DNA from: Promethearchaeota archaeon | GTDB lineage: Archaea > Asgardarchaeota > Lokiarchaeia > Sigyniarchaeales > SOKP01 | DNA: 64,000 nt | NCBI GenBank assembly: GCA_016840165.1 | Contig: JAEOSU010000038.1 | Location: forward strand, 25,816 to 89,815 | Reading direction: 5' to 3' | In this document: in pieces, positions 15,996 to 25,775 of the stretch | Position numbering within the stretch: position 1 is the first letter of the stretch | Layout of the letters: the number at the start of each line of letters is the position of its first letter | Position numbers and translations under genes: made by a program | The notes under the pieces: model-generated | Told to the model about the DNA's origin: nothing | What the model saw: the letters and a program-made list of their open reading frames with translations, nothing else | Databases searched by the model: none

Positions 15996-16838
15996 CTATA
16001 TATTTAATTTTTCATCATATAAATCGCGATCAATAATCAATGAGTTAATCTTTGAAAAAAGACCTAAGATTAAACTCATCTCTTTTTTTGTCATCAAAGC
16101 TCGTTCTAATACATTCCTAAATGCGAAATAAACGCTTTTTTGTTTGTAATTACGTATTTTAAGGGTTCTAATAACATTGTCAATAATTTTGAGTAATAAT
16201 TTTCGCTCTTCTCTTTCTGCTAATAATACTGGATGCTTGCCTCTTCCAATGTTTAAATTATGAGTCGTTTTAAATACCTCATATAACACTATAGCACAAG
16301 CATGGGATATATTTAATGTGGGATACAAATTGTAAGTGGGAATCCGTAAGATGATGTCTGAAAAGCTTATCTCTTCATTTGTTAGTCCACGAGATTCTTT
16401 ACCGAATAATATTGCGATTTTTAGATTTTTTTTGGAGATTGGTAGTTCTAAATGTTCTGGAAATATAGCACTTCGCTTAATATTGGTATATCTTTTGCCT
16501 TTAGCCGTTGTCGCAATAATTAAATCAAATTGGTTCATTAGTTTTTCAAGTTCTTTAAGATGGTGCTGTTCATTTTCAAGCTGAATAACCTTAGCATTAA
16601 TAAGTATCTGTTTTCCATGCATTGCAAATCCTTGAGTTTCATAGCTAAAAATTTTCTCTATCTTCTCAATAGGGTTAAATATTATCAGATTTTGAAAATT
16701 AAAGTTCACCATTACACGAGCAATGGAACCAATATTTCCAGAATGTTCTGGTTGAACTAAAATAATACTAAATTGGAGATTTTCATATTCTTTTGCTAGT
16801 GTTGTTTCCTTAAAAGCATCTAAGTCTATATCTTTCAT
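15996..16838 (-). CDS. trmJ: SpoU/TrmJ-family RNA 2'-O-methyltransferase
   Basis: A 280-aa SPOUT-superfamily enzyme. The N-terminal motif is ILVQPEHSGNIGSIARVMVNF, the middle motif FGKESRGLTNEE, and the C-terminal knot motif IPTYNLYPTLNISHACAIVLYE. These match the TrmJ group, which methylates the 2'-hydroxyl of nucleotide 32 in tRNA anticodon loops. The extra C-terminal helical region (about 205-280) also fits TrmJ. Archaeal TrmJ modifies cytidine 32, but specificity cannot be proven from sequence. Confidence 0.88.
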   Translation of the reverse strand: MKDIDLDAFKETTLAKEYENLQFSIILVQPEHSGNIGSIARVMVNFNFQNLIIFNPIEKIEKIFSYETQGFAMHGKQILINAKVIQLENEQHHLKELEKLMNQFDLIIATTAKGKRYTNIKRSAIFPEHLELPISKKNLKIAILFGKESRGLTNEEISFSDIILRIPTYNLYPTLNISHACAIVLYEVFKTTHNLNIGRGKHPVLLAEREERKLLLKIIDNVIRTLKIRNYKQKSVYFAFRNVLERALMTKKEMSLILGLFSKINSLIIDRDLYDEKLNI

Positions 16839-16953
16839 TTTTTACACCAAAAGAGCTATTATTTTAGTAATTCACTCTATAAATAGCAAATTTTATGGAT
16901 GATAAAAATGTTTTTAATAGAACTTAGTAAAGAAAAAATAAAATAAAAATTAT

Positions 16954-18360
16954 TTAGTTAGAATTAATCTTGTTCCTTTTTTCATTGTGTAATGTTTCGA
17001 TATCGATTTTGATTTGTTCATATTTTTCTTTATTAATTGGAAATTTAAGTATCGCTATAATTCCTATACCAAGAGCAATCGCAGGAAATACGAATATAAG
17101 TATCTTTAAACCTATTTCAACGCCTAATATGCCCGTAGGATCCAAAGAAAACACTTTCCATCCAGTAGTTCTAAATACTAAATTAATCGTAAGAATTACT
17201 AAAATGGTAGATAGTTTCGTGATTAAAGCATTTATACCGTAAAATCCACCTTCTCGTCTTGTTTTAGTTAATAACTCATCTTGATCAATAATGGCTCCTA
17301 ATACAATATCGCCAAACAACAACGCTCCCGAGAGTCCAATACCTACTAGGAAAAAGATTAAAAATGCTATTTCCATACTGTTTATGAGTGTTAAAGGGAA
17401 AAGTGTAATAATAAAAACAGCAAAAGACAACATATAGCCTTTTTTCATACCAACTTTTAACGCGATAAATCGCCAGAGGATCATAAAAATGGCTGCAGAA
17501 ATGAAGGTAAATCCCAATAATAAACCCAATAACATTGATTCTTCTTCAGGTATATGTAATACAAAACTCCCATATAACGGAACAATCATCGGAAGCATAC
17601 CAATTACATACCAGTATGCTAAATTAGCCACAATAAAATACCGAAAGGATCTGTTTTTAATTGATATTTTTAAAGAATTTAAGAAAGATGGAGCTGTTTC
17701 GTAATCTTTTGAAAATTCCTTTTTTTCTTTAATTCCAAAAAAAATTAGCAAAATGACGCCAATGAACATTACAATCATCATTATGATAGCCGCAAAGCTA
17801 TAGTTCGAAAAATTATTTGGATCATCTAGTTTTCCTATAAGAAAAGGAGGAATAACAGATGCAACAATCAATCCAAGAACGGTAAATATTTGTTTAATCG
17901 CATTTGCTTTTGAACGCTCATTTAGATCTTTAAACATCTCCGGAAATAACGATGCATAATTTAAGTCATAGGTTGTATAAGAAATATCGAATAAAATAAC
18001 CATGATAATAAGATAAATAAACGAGAGTGGTAAAGAACTTGCTGGTGGAGTAAATAGAAACACAATGATTAGACATAAAGGAATTAATGCTAATATGATA
18101 TATGGTTTTCTTCTCCCAAATCTACTTTTTGTCCGATCTGATAACGCTCCCATCATTGGATCATTGAAAGAATTCCATAGTGACCAAATTATAAACGCTA
18201 TAGTAATAAAATCAACATCTATACCAACCACAGCAAAGTAAAAAGTAAAGACATACATATTAAACATCTGGATAACAATAGTATCTGAAAATTGTCCAAT
18301 ACCATATCCTACTGCCTTTTTTGTTGAATACGAATCTCTTTTCTTATCCATCATTTTCAT
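16954..18360 (-). CDS. GPH-family (MFS) sugar/cation symporter, second copy
   Basis: A 468-aa protein with about 12 membrane helices, paralogous to the transporter at 1374-2777. Shared signatures are FNDPMMGALSDRTKSRFGRRKP in the first half and DQDELLTKTRREGGFYGINAL in the second. The N-terminus is basic (KKRDSYSTKKAVGYG), and the C-terminus holds a cytosolic helix. Substrate unknown; probably a sugar or glycoside moved with a cation. It is divergent from the corrinoid methyltransferase fusion, so a methylated or glycosylated substrate for that enzyme is possible but speculative. Confidence 0.88.
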   Translation of the reverse strand: MKMMDKKRDSYSTKKAVGYGIGQFSDTIVIQMFNMYVFTFYFAVVGIDVDFITIAFIIWSLWNSFNDPMMGALSDRTKSRFGRRKPYIILALIPLCLIIVFLFTPPASSLPLSFIYLIIMVILFDISYTTYDLNYASLFPEMFKDLNERSKANAIKQIFTVLGLIVASVIPPFLIGKLDDPNNFSNYSFAAIIMMIVMFIGVILLIFFGIKEKKEFSKDYETAPSFLNSLKISIKNRSFRYFIVANLAYWYVIGMLPMIVPLYGSFVLHIPEEESMLLGLLLGFTFISAAIFMILWRFIALKVGMKKGYMLSFAVFIITLFPLTLINSMEIAFLIFFLVGIGLSGALLFGDIVLGAIIDQDELLTKTRREGGFYGINALITKLSTILVILTINLVFRTTGWKVFSLDPTGILGVEIGLKILIFVFPAIALGIGIIAILKFPINKEKYEQIKIDIETLHNEKRNKINSN

Positions 18361-18489
18361 TCAGTTTATCTAAAGATTAAATTTAATATTAAGTTGAATA
18401 AAGGTTTATTTATAGCTTTAGCAAATATATATTCAAATTAAATCAATAATTTAGATTTATACACAAAACTGTTAAATTTTGATGAGTTT

Positions 18490-20169
18490 ATGTCAGATGA
18501 AATGTTAGAAGAAATCACTGAAGCTGCTGCAGAAGGAAATTATAAAGAAATTGGACGTTTAGTTAGAAAGGCTCGGAGAAAAGGCTTTAAAGTAGAGGAA
18601 ATAATTGAAGCATTGTCAAGTGGGTTAACGGATACGAGTAAAAAATATAAATCCAAAGGAATGTATCTTGATGATATAATTAAATCTGCGGGAGCTTTTG
18701 AAGTAGGATTTCAAGCGCTAGGTCTTCCAGATCCGACTAAAGAACCTGAAGAGAAAATCATTCTTGGTGTAATGGGAGGGCCATGGACAATTGGAACTAA
18801 CATCGTATCGGCAAATCTTAAAGCTCATGGGTTTGAAGTTATTAATGCAGGGTCAGATGTCACGCCAGAAGATATTGCTAAGAAAACTCTAGAAACGGAT
18901 GCTCGAATAGTTGCTTTTGCTATATATTTAATGCAAACTAAAGGAGATGTTTCAAAATTAGAAGAAGAATTATGGAAACTAGGGATACGTCATAAAGTGA
19001 AAACGATACTCAGTGGTCCAGCAGCATCTTCAATTATGGCTCAAAAGTCAAATGTGGATGCATATGTAAAAGATGTAAACGAGCTAATCCTTAAGGTGAA
19101 AGAATTTTCTGAAGAACTTAAATCAGAAATGAGTTCATATGAGAGAGTAATGACTTCCGTTGCTCATAAAGAACCAGATAGGGTACCATTTATGCCTTTT
19201 GCTCAAACTTTTTCAGCTAAAGTAGCTGGAATTCCTTTCTCTCAGTATGTAAGTAAAGCGGAAAAATTCGTAGAGGGTCAAATAAAAGCTTATAAAATGT
19301 TTGGTTGGGATGCATTATGTTTCTCATCGGACGTAGGAATGTATGCGGAAGCCTGTGGGGCAAAAATTGAGTTTCCATATGATGATGTTCCACGAATTGC
19401 AAAACCCGTTTTAAGTCATGCTAACCTCTATGAGGATTTTAAAAAGTTAGATCTTCCAAATCCAAAGAAGGCTGGTCGGCTCACAGAATCAATTAATGCT
19501 ATTGAAATGGCGAAGAAAGAACTAGGAGATCTTGTTCCCTTGATAGGATGGACTGAGGGACCCTTTCAAGGGGTTACCTTGCTTTCAGGAGCTGATCCAA
19601 TGCAATTATTCTATGTACTAGATCACCCTGATGAATTTAGGGAAATGTTAGATTGGTATGCAGATTTTGAAATTGAAGTAGCTCGGGCAATGTATGAAGC
19701 AGGAGCTGATATTATCGGAGTAGGTGAGACTGCAGCCTATTTTATGTCTCCTAAATTTTTTGAAGAATTTTGTTTAAAACCAGAAAAAAAAGCATGCCAA
19801 GCAATAAAGAAAATGGGCATGATACCACTAATTCATTGCTGTGGATATGTACCGCAGTGTATTCATTTTGCTGTTGAAACTAATCCAGGAGGAGCTATTC
19901 AATTTGATTATCAAGTAGATTTAGCATGGGCTAAAAATGTACTTGCTAACAAAGTAACTATTATGGGGAATCTCAATTATAATAAGTTAACGAATTCAGA
20001 TACCCAAGGGGTATATGAGGATTGCAGAGAACATATTAAAATTGCTGCAAAAGGAGGAGGATTTTGGTTGGCATTTGGATGCGAAATTCCTCGTGAATTA
20101 CCAATTGAGAATATGAGAACAATAATGAGAGCTGTAAAAACAATAGGAAAATACCCAATAAAATCTTAA
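18490..20169 (+). CDS. Corrinoid protein-UroD methyltransferase fusion lacking the canonical cobalt-ligand histidine
   Basis: A 559-aa fusion. Residues about 1-80 are the helical cap of methionine-synthase-type B12 proteins; about 85-205 the Rossmann B12-binding domain; about 215-555 a uroporphyrinogen-decarboxylase-like methyltransferase (MtaA/MtbA type), with zinc-ligand region PLIHCCGYV. Such pairs pass methyl groups from methylated substrates to corrinoid and then to coenzyme M or folate/pterin. The usual DxHxxG motif reads GGPWTIG (about residues 97-103), so Asp and the cobalt-binding His are replaced. It may bind base-on corrinoid or a different ligand. Methyl acceptor and donor are unknown. 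Confidence 0.85.
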   Translation: MSDEMLEEITEAAAEGNYKEIGRLVRKARRKGFKVEEIIEALSSGLTDTSKKYKSKGMYLDDIIKSAGAFEVGFQALGLPDPTKEPEEKIILGVMGGPWTIGTNIVSANLKAHGFEVINAGSDVTPEDIAKKTLETDARIVAFAIYLMQTKGDVSKLEEELWKLGIRHKVKTILSGPAASSIMAQKSNVDAYVKDVNELILKVKEFSEELKSEMSSYERVMTSVAHKEPDRVPFMPFAQTFSAKVAGIPFSQYVSKAEKFVEGQIKAYKMFGWDALCFSSDVGMYAEACGAKIEFPYDDVPRIAKPVLSHANLYEDFKKLDLPNPKKAGRLTESINAIEMAKKELGDLVPLIGWTEGPFQGVTLLSGADPMQLFYVLDHPDEFREMLDWYADFEIEVARAMYEAGADIIGVGETAAYFMSPKFFEEFCLKPEKKACQAIKKMGMIPLIHCCGYVPQCIHFAVETNPGGAIQFDYQVDLAWAKNVLANKVTIMGNLNYNKLTNSDTQGVYEDCREHIKIAAKGGGFWLAFGCEIPRELPIENMRTIMRAVKTIGKYPIKS

Positions 20170-20287
20170 AAAAGAATATATAACATATAAATATCTTTTA
20201 TATTTTTTAATTACTATAATATCGAATTATTCAATGTTGTCAATGTATAGCCTAAACAACCCTCAATAAATCGATTCACCATAAATT

Positions 20288-20881
20288 ATGTTAGATTTTA
20301 ACAATATTTTGAATTATCTTGAATTTATTAATATAAGTACTGATGATCAATCTATTTTTGAATGGAAACCTCCAAATTCATATAAGAGTTACATGCTTGA
20401 TTTAAATATAGTTAAACAAAATAGAATGAGCAATATTTTCTTTCACCTTAATAAAGGCAATTTAAAAATTGTCCATATTAGAAAAGACAAATTAATCTAT
20501 TCGGCTGGAGCATCTAATGAAATTCAATTTCAGCTCTTAGAGGCTCTAATTGATCATATTTCAATAAAATTTTATGAAATATGGGATGTTGATTATGTTT
20601 TAAGCTATGAGAATTTTACACCTACAGTTTTTAATCCATTTAAAAAAGAAGTCCAAGAAATCATTGAGAAATTTCACACATTAGATTTAATTAAAATTAT
20701 TAATGTTGAGTGTATGGTATGCGAAAAGATACTACCCCTCATCGTAAAAGTAAGTTTGATAAAAAATGCTGAGTCATACCCAGTACCGATTGTTTTTGAT
20801 CATTTAGGACATTCAATCCTTTGCTACATTGATAAAAATTTTCATGTGCGAGGCATAGAACTCGTGAATAAAACAGGTTAA
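20288..20881 (+). CDS. Longin-like domain protein, unknown function
   Basis: A 197-aa soluble protein. Residues about 55-110 show the beta-beta-helix pattern of a longin/roadblock-like fold: LKIVHIRKDKLIYSAG, then a long amphipathic helix (QFQLLEALIDHISIKFYEI). The C-terminal part (about 135-197) includes CMVC and a beta-rich end (HLGHSILCYIDKNFHVRGIEL). Asgard genomes carry many longin-like proteins that serve as small-GTPase partners, and three GTPase genes lie in this window. The role is inferred; no catalytic motif is visible. Confidence 0.5.
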   Translation: MLDFNNILNYLEFINISTDDQSIFEWKPPNSYKSYMLDLNIVKQNRMSNIFFHLNKGNLKIVHIRKDKLIYSAGASNEIQFQLLEALIDHISIKFYEIWDVDYVLSYENFTPTVFNPFKKEVQEIIEKFHTLDLIKIINVECMVCEKILPLIVKVSLIKNAESYPVPIVFDHLGHSILCYIDKNFHVRGIELVNKTG

Positions 20882-20968
20882 TTTGTTTTACTGGGATTTA
20901 GGATTCTCTTATTTTAATCATCATTTAATAAGCAAATTATTAATACTTCATTTTTATTAATAAATAAT

Positions 20969-22036
20969 ATGGCTAATAACAATCATTCCGACGAGGATGT
21001 CTTCTTTGAAGATATCGTCAAAAAGACTAAAACGGGGATTACGTTTCCTAAGGAACTCCGAGATATTATGTTTAGTGAAGATGCTGAGATTTATTTTAAA
21101 TTAAAAGTTCCCAAAGATAAAAGTAAGATTATTTTAGAAGTAATTTCAGAAGCAGATGCAGAAAGTCACAAAAAAGTGGTTATTCTTAAATCAAAACCTG
21201 AGTTGAAATCTAAAGGAAAAAAGAATGGAGAAATTGTTAGTGGTGGGACTAGTTTAGCGCCTAATTGGGGTGATTATTTTGTATATGATTTTAAAAGTAG
21301 AGAAAAAGTTAAACCTATCTTAGAATCCGCGTTTTATAAATTTGCAGAAACTCCAATGAATTTAGAAGACGCCATGGGAAGAGTAAAATATGTCTTGGTT
21401 TCCTTTTTAACGTCAAAAGTTAAAACAGAAAATGCTAAACTCTATTATTCTGTTATAAGGTTTTTAAATGATATTATTGAAAAATTTAATCAACCTAATT
21501 TATTAGATTGGATTTTTGAAAAAATCATCCCTAATATTGAAAGTAAATTCCTATATGAGCTTGCTCTTTTAGATCTGGTCGAAATCTCATTAAAAGTAAA
21601 ACGATGGGAAAAAGCAGAATTATACATCTTTTATGTCCTAAAAAATATAGATGAATATCCTCCCTCAGAAATGTATAATGTGATGAATAGCTTTAAACAA
21701 TTAGTTAAGAAAGTGAAAGGTGTTGAACGTAGCGATAAAATTGATATATTACTTAAAGAGAAGTTGATGGAATATGCCGAAAATGTAATTAAGGAAGATG
21801 TTGATTATAAAATCCAGATAATTGAATTTTTAGAAGATTTAGATTATATCGAACTCGCTTATAAACTTGCAAAAGAATTAGAGAAAACTCTCCCCCCTAA
21901 GAGTGTTCGTATTGATGAAGTGAGAAAAATTGTTAAAAGATTATATATTGCTCCTATTGCTGAAAATAAACCACAATCGAGTATAGATTATGATGAAATT
22001 GATGAAGATGATAATACCGAAAAAGATCAGACTTGA
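20969..22036 (+). CDS. AbrB-like N-terminus plus helical repeat protein
   Basis: A 355-aa soluble protein. The N-terminal stretch KTKTGITFPKELRDIMF followed by beta-forming DAEIYFKLKVP resembles a SpoVT-AbrB-type swapped-hairpin strand pattern. The rest (about 125-320) is helical repeat, HEAT/TPR-like (ELALLDLVEISLKVKRWEKAELYIF). The tail is acidic (YDEIDEDDNTEKDQT). It lies on the same strand as, and soon after, the longin-like gene. Function unknown; a scaffold or regulator is plausible. Confidence 0.5.
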   Translation: MANNNHSDEDVFFEDIVKKTKTGITFPKELRDIMFSEDAEIYFKLKVPKDKSKIILEVISEADAESHKKVVILKSKPELKSKGKKNGEIVSGGTSLAPNWGDYFVYDFKSREKVKPILESAFYKFAETPMNLEDAMGRVKYVLVSFLTSKVKTENAKLYYSVIRFLNDIIEKFNQPNLLDWIFEKIIPNIESKFLYELALLDLVEISLKVKRWEKAELYIFYVLKNIDEYPPSEMYNVMNSFKQLVKKVKGVERSDKIDILLKEKLMEYAENVIKEDVDYKIQIIEFLEDLDYIELAYKLAKELEKTLPPKSVRIDEVRKIVKRLYIAPIAENKPQSSIDYDEIDEDDNTEKDQT

Positions 22037-22101
22037 AATGTTATATTTAACCACGTTTATTACTAATACAATTATTAAAGTATTGGAAGAGGTAATTAAA
22101 G

Positions 22102-22719
22102 GTGATTGATCCATTTGTCATTAAGATATTTTTTCTCATTGTTATCCTTTCCTTTCTTGTTGGAATGTTTGTCCCAATGATAATAATAAAGAAGAAAGGA
22201 TATGATCCTCATGGAACACATGAAAGTGCTTCATTTCTAACCAAATTGACTCCTTATACAATTTTCACATGGCTTACATACATTATTCTATATATTATAA
22301 TGGATGAAGAAATCTTACTCTTTTTAGGATTAGATGTTTTAATTTCAGATTTTTTTGTTATCATGGGAATGATTATTGTTAGTTTAGGTTTATTATTAGA
22401 TTTATGGGGGACTCTCTCACTTGGAACTAATTTTAGGATTGAACTTCCAAAAGAAAATATTTCATTAAATACTACAGGAGTTTATAGGTTAATGAGAAAT
22501 CCTATAGTAGTAGGAGTATATTTTCTTCTGCTTGGAAGTTTTCTGATTATCCCAACCGTATTATCATTAATCTTCCTAATAATAAATATATTAACTTTTG
22601 ATTCTAAAGTAAGAGATGAAGAAAGATATCTTGCTAAAAAGTTTGGTAATGAATATAGGGATTATAGGGAAAAGGTAGGCAGATATTTTCCATTTAATAT
22701 TTTAAAGATAAGAGAATGA
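22102..22719 (+). CDS. Isoprenylcysteine/phospholipid-type membrane methyltransferase
   Basis: A 205-aa membrane protein with about five helices, starting at GTG six bases after GAGGTAA. The C-terminal half has the ICMT/PEMT pattern: TTGVYRLMRNPIVVGVYF, then the cytosolic RDEERYLAKKFGNEYRDYREKVGRYFP. These residues bind AdoMet and the lipid substrate in the isoprenylcysteine carboxyl-methyltransferase family. Prokaryotic members methylate diverse lipidic or thiol substrates. It is followed closely by a soluble class I methyltransferase gene. Confidence 0.85.
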   Translation: MIDPFVIKIFFLIVILSFLVGMFVPMIIIKKKGYDPHGTHESASFLTKLTPYTIFTWLTYIILYIIMDEEILLFLGLDVLISDFFVIMGMIIVSLGLLLDLWGTLSLGTNFRIELPKENISLNTTGVYRLMRNPIVVGVYFLLLGSFLIIPTVLSLIFLIINILTFDSKVRDEERYLAKKFGNEYRDYREKVGRYFPFNILKIRE

Positions 22720-22762
22720 ATATCTTTTCTGTAAATTAATAAATTTTAAAAATGAATTTAAA

Positions 22763-23398
22763 ATGGGTTTAAAAAAAAAGTTAGTGGCTCAAGTTAGAAA
22801 TCCAAGCGGGAAATTAGGGCGCTTTATCGCTAGAGGAATGAATAAGGGGCATGCTAAATTAGCTAAATGGGGTATATCTAAGATTTTGATCAAGCCAGAT
22901 TATTTTATTCTGGATATTGGGTGTGGAGGAGGAGGAAATCTCCATAGGTTTGGAGAGATGATAAAAGATGGAAAGGTTTATGGAATTGATTCCTCAGAGA
23001 CTTCAGTAAACATAAGCAAGAAAATAAATAAAAATCAAATTGATAATGGAATTATAGAGATACAAAAAGCCTCAGTATCTTCATTACCTTTTAATAATAA
23101 TTTCTTTAATTTAGTCACTGGTTTTGAATCATACTATTTTTGGCCAGATTTAATTAAAGACTTGAATGAAATATATAGAGTTCTTAAACCAAAAGGAAAA
23201 TTAATCCTTGTTAATGAAGGATATCTTTGCGATAACACGAAGAAAAGGAAAAAAGCTGAAAAATGGTCAATATTGGGAAATTTTCATATACATTCACCCA
23301 AAGAATATGAAGACTTCTTAACTAAAGCTGGATTTATTAATATTCAAATTTTTGAAGAAAGAAAAAAAGGATGGATTGCTGTTATTGGCGTTAAATAA
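22763..23398 (+). CDS. Class I SAM-dependent methyltransferase
   Basis: A 211-aa cytosolic protein of the Methyltransf_11 type. Motif I is ILDIGCGGGGNLH (about residues 49-61), the acidic ribose-binding loop is YGIDSSETSV, and motif III-like VLKPKGKLILVNEG follows. The N-terminus (residues 1-35) is basic and helical. It starts 43 bp after the membrane methyltransferase gene on the same strand. Small-molecule or lipid methylation is likely; the substrate is unknown. Confidence 0.88.
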   Translation: MGLKKKLVAQVRNPSGKLGRFIARGMNKGHAKLAKWGISKILIKPDYFILDIGCGGGGNLHRFGEMIKDGKVYGIDSSETSVNISKKINKNQIDNGIIEIQKASVSSLPFNNNFFNLVTGFESYYFWPDLIKDLNEIYRVLKPKGKLILVNEGYLCDNTKKRKKAEKWSILGNFHIHSPKEYEDFLTKAGFINIQIFEERKKGWIAVIGVK

Positions 23399-23425
23399 AT
23401 AGTAATTCTAAAAGAATAGAAAGAA

Positions 23426-24658
23426 TTAGTCATTCTCTTCTTCTTTTTTATCTTTTTCTTCAAAAAATTCTTCGGCTCTCTCTAATTCACCTTCTAATAA
23501 TTCTTTTTCTTTTTGTTTAATTTGCTTTTCTTTTAATTCTAATTCGACTCGAGATAATTCATTTTCCTTTTCTATTAGTTCTTCTTTTATTTTTAACGCT
23601 TCTTCCTTCTTCTCAATTGCTTTTTCTTCAATTTCTTTTTCTCGTAATTCTAGTTCAAGTTTCTTCTTTTTCAGTTCGAAATCCTTCTTTTTAAGCTCTA
23701 TCTCTTTATCTAAGATATCAGATTCTTCCTTTTTTATTATTTTTTTAATTTTCTTTGGTAACTCTTCTCTTTTCGCAGGTTTTTCTATTTCATGATCAAT
23801 AATATCTTCTTTTATTTTCAATGCTTTTTCTTTTTCTTGAATAAATTGTTCTTCAAGTTGCTTTTCTTTTTCTTCCAATTCTAATTTTTTCTTTTGAATT
23901 GCAATTTTTTTCTTTTTTAACTCTAATTCTTTATCAGTGATTTCCGTTTCTTCCTGTTCTAAGTCGGATTCTTCTTCTACTATATCTTCTATACCATCGA
24001 CAGAAACTATAGATTTTAAAATCTTATCCGCATTTTCTTTTAGTTCCTTATCTTCCGGGAATTCTTTAACGTAATTAGAAATTATTTTTGTTATTAATGA
24101 TGGTTTATCTTTACCTATAGCAGTTAATGCTTGAATAGCTTTTTTCACTACGAAATCCTTTTCATCACTTAATTTTTCCGTAATCGCTTTAATCAAATCA
24201 TCATCTTCAATGTTCAATTCTCCCCCTGCTATAAAAATTAAGAGTTGAAGATCGGCCTCCCTTACATTGGGATCGTCAGAATTTAATAAATCTTTACTAT
24301 AAGGTAAAAATAAGTCACATTCATCTTCACACATTGATTTAAGTAATAGTAGAAACGAATAACGAAGAACTGAGTCTCTTTTTGATAAATTTTCTAGCAA
24401 GGAAGGAATATCAATGATTAAACGCTCAATTAAGAAACGAAGAACCGTTCTACCTCCATGTAAGAGCATAAGCGTCTCAATGATGTCTTCAAGACGATCT
24501 AAGTAATCTTCATCCGTCGCGTCTCCTAGATAAAGTGCGATAATATTTACGACATCATCAAATCTCTCATCTTTCATGAAATCTTTTATTTTACTTATTT
24601 CAGGATTTTCTTGTTGTTTTTCACTCAATTTTTTCTCTCCTTCATAATTTAAATCCAA
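23426..24658 (-). CDS. HEAT-like repeat protein with long charged coiled coil
   Basis: A 410-aa protein. Residues about 20-215 are helical repeats of HEAT/armadillo type (VRFLIERLIIDIPSLLENL, VVKKAIQALTAIGKDKPSL). Residues about 225-410 form a long, very charged coiled coil with repeated KELELKKKKIAIQKKKLELEE units. The coiled coil is duplicated: DKELELKKKK near 240 and DKEIELKKKD near 325. The protein may tether a partner to a filament or membrane surface. Its start overlaps the end of the 309-aa gene by 10 bp. No known family. Confidence 0.6.
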   Translation of the reverse strand: MDLNYEGEKKLSEKQQENPEISKIKDFMKDERFDDVVNIIALYLGDATDEDYLDRLEDIIETLMLLHGGRTVLRFLIERLIIDIPSLLENLSKRDSVLRYSFLLLLKSMCEDECDLFLPYSKDLLNSDDPNVREADLQLLIFIAGGELNIEDDDLIKAITEKLSDEKDFVVKKAIQALTAIGKDKPSLITKIISNYVKEFPEDKELKENADKILKSIVSVDGIEDIVEEESDLEQEETEITDKELELKKKKIAIQKKKLELEEKEKQLEEQFIQEKEKALKIKEDIIDHEIEKPAKREELPKKIKKIIKKEESDILDKEIELKKKDFELKKKKLELELREKEIEEKAIEKKEEALKIKEELIEKENELSRVELELKEKQIKQKEKELLEGELERAEEFFEEKDKKEEEND

Positions 24659-25578
24659 ATTATATAAAAATCATTATATAAACGAAATAAAATATTAAAC
24701 ACTAAACGCAAGTCTCGATATCTAATGCCATTTTTTACATCGATATGTAATCTAATTTTTAGGTTTTCCTTTTTATCGATATATAAATTAATCTCTTTAC
24801 AAAATTGACTCAAAGCATCCAAATCATTAGCAAAAGTATTCCATAAATATTGATCCTTCTTATTATCATCATTTTCAGGTGGTTCTTGGCTTGTTCTGTT
24901 TAATATATCTTTAGGAATATAAGTTTTAATTTCAACACAATCATCTGGAATAAGATTTCGCTCAATTTCTGGAAAGTATAGAGAGGTGAATAAATCTGTT
25001 AAACCTTTTAATATTTCTAAGTTGGCGATCATCTCCCTATTGGCATTACATAAAGCATACTTTTCATTTAAAAAGATAATGTGTATCTTTTCTTCAAATT
25101 TAAAAATCAAATAATTTATTTTATTAGTCAAGAAATATTGAAAATCTTCATCTCGATTATTTATTCGATCTTTAAAAATATCAGTAGCTGCCTTAAAATC
25201 CCCTTTCGATAAAAATTTATTTAATTTTCTATAATCTCCATGAAAAAACACGTCTACAAAGTCTATTAAATACAAATACGTATCAAATGGTTTATAAATT
25301 ACCGTTTTATTTCGAAAATCACGTTGAATAATATTTTTGTGAACACTATAACAAAATTTCGGTTGATCTTCAAGACTTAATCCATTCAATATTCTAAGTT
25401 TGAGCAAAAATCTTTTAGAACACATTGGAGAGAGTGTGCATAAAATTCTATCACGCTCACATTCTTCAAAGCATAACTTTTTAATTCGGTTATTTAATAA
25501 TTCTAGCAATTCATCTTTAGTTTTCGAGTCTGATTCCGATGTAATAAACTTATCAATGTGTTCAGGGGTTAACGGCAT
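24649..25578 (-). CDS. Cysteine-cluster protein, unknown function
   Basis: A 309-aa soluble protein, first gene of a two-gene unit with the HEAT/coiled-coil protein (10-bp overlap). Near the N-terminus it has a cysteine cluster CFEECERDRILC ... MC, which could bind zinc or an Fe-S cluster. The rest alternates helices and strands without a recognised motif; the C-terminus (YRDLRLVFNILFRLYNDFYIIWI) is hydrophobic-aromatic. It is divergent from the longin-GTPase gene. Function unknown. Confidence 0.5.
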   Translation of the reverse strand: MPLTPEHIDKFITSESDSKTKDELLELLNNRIKKLCFEECERDRILCTLSPMCSKRFLLKLRILNGLSLEDQPKFCYSVHKNIIQRDFRNKTVIYKPFDTYLYLIDFVDVFFHGDYRKLNKFLSKGDFKAATDIFKDRINNRDEDFQYFLTNKINYLIFKFEEKIHIIFLNEKYALCNANREMIANLEILKGLTDLFTSLYFPEIERNLIPDDCVEIKTYIPKDILNRTSQEPPENDDNKKDQYLWNTFANDLDALSQFCKEINLYIDKKENLKIRLHIDVKNGIRYRDLRLVFNILFRLYNDFYIIWI

Positions 25579-25775
25579 TTCTTGAAATTTTTTTTCTTTA
25601 CTATATACATTAGTATTGATCTGATCTAATTGTAATTACTAATTTTTCATTTCATAAATTATTTTATTATCATTTATAATTTCGAATTTTGTAAACAAAA
25701 TATATTAATAAGTGTTTTTTATATTTTTATTAAGAATATTAATAGCGTTCCTAATAAGAAAGCAGAAAGATAAAA

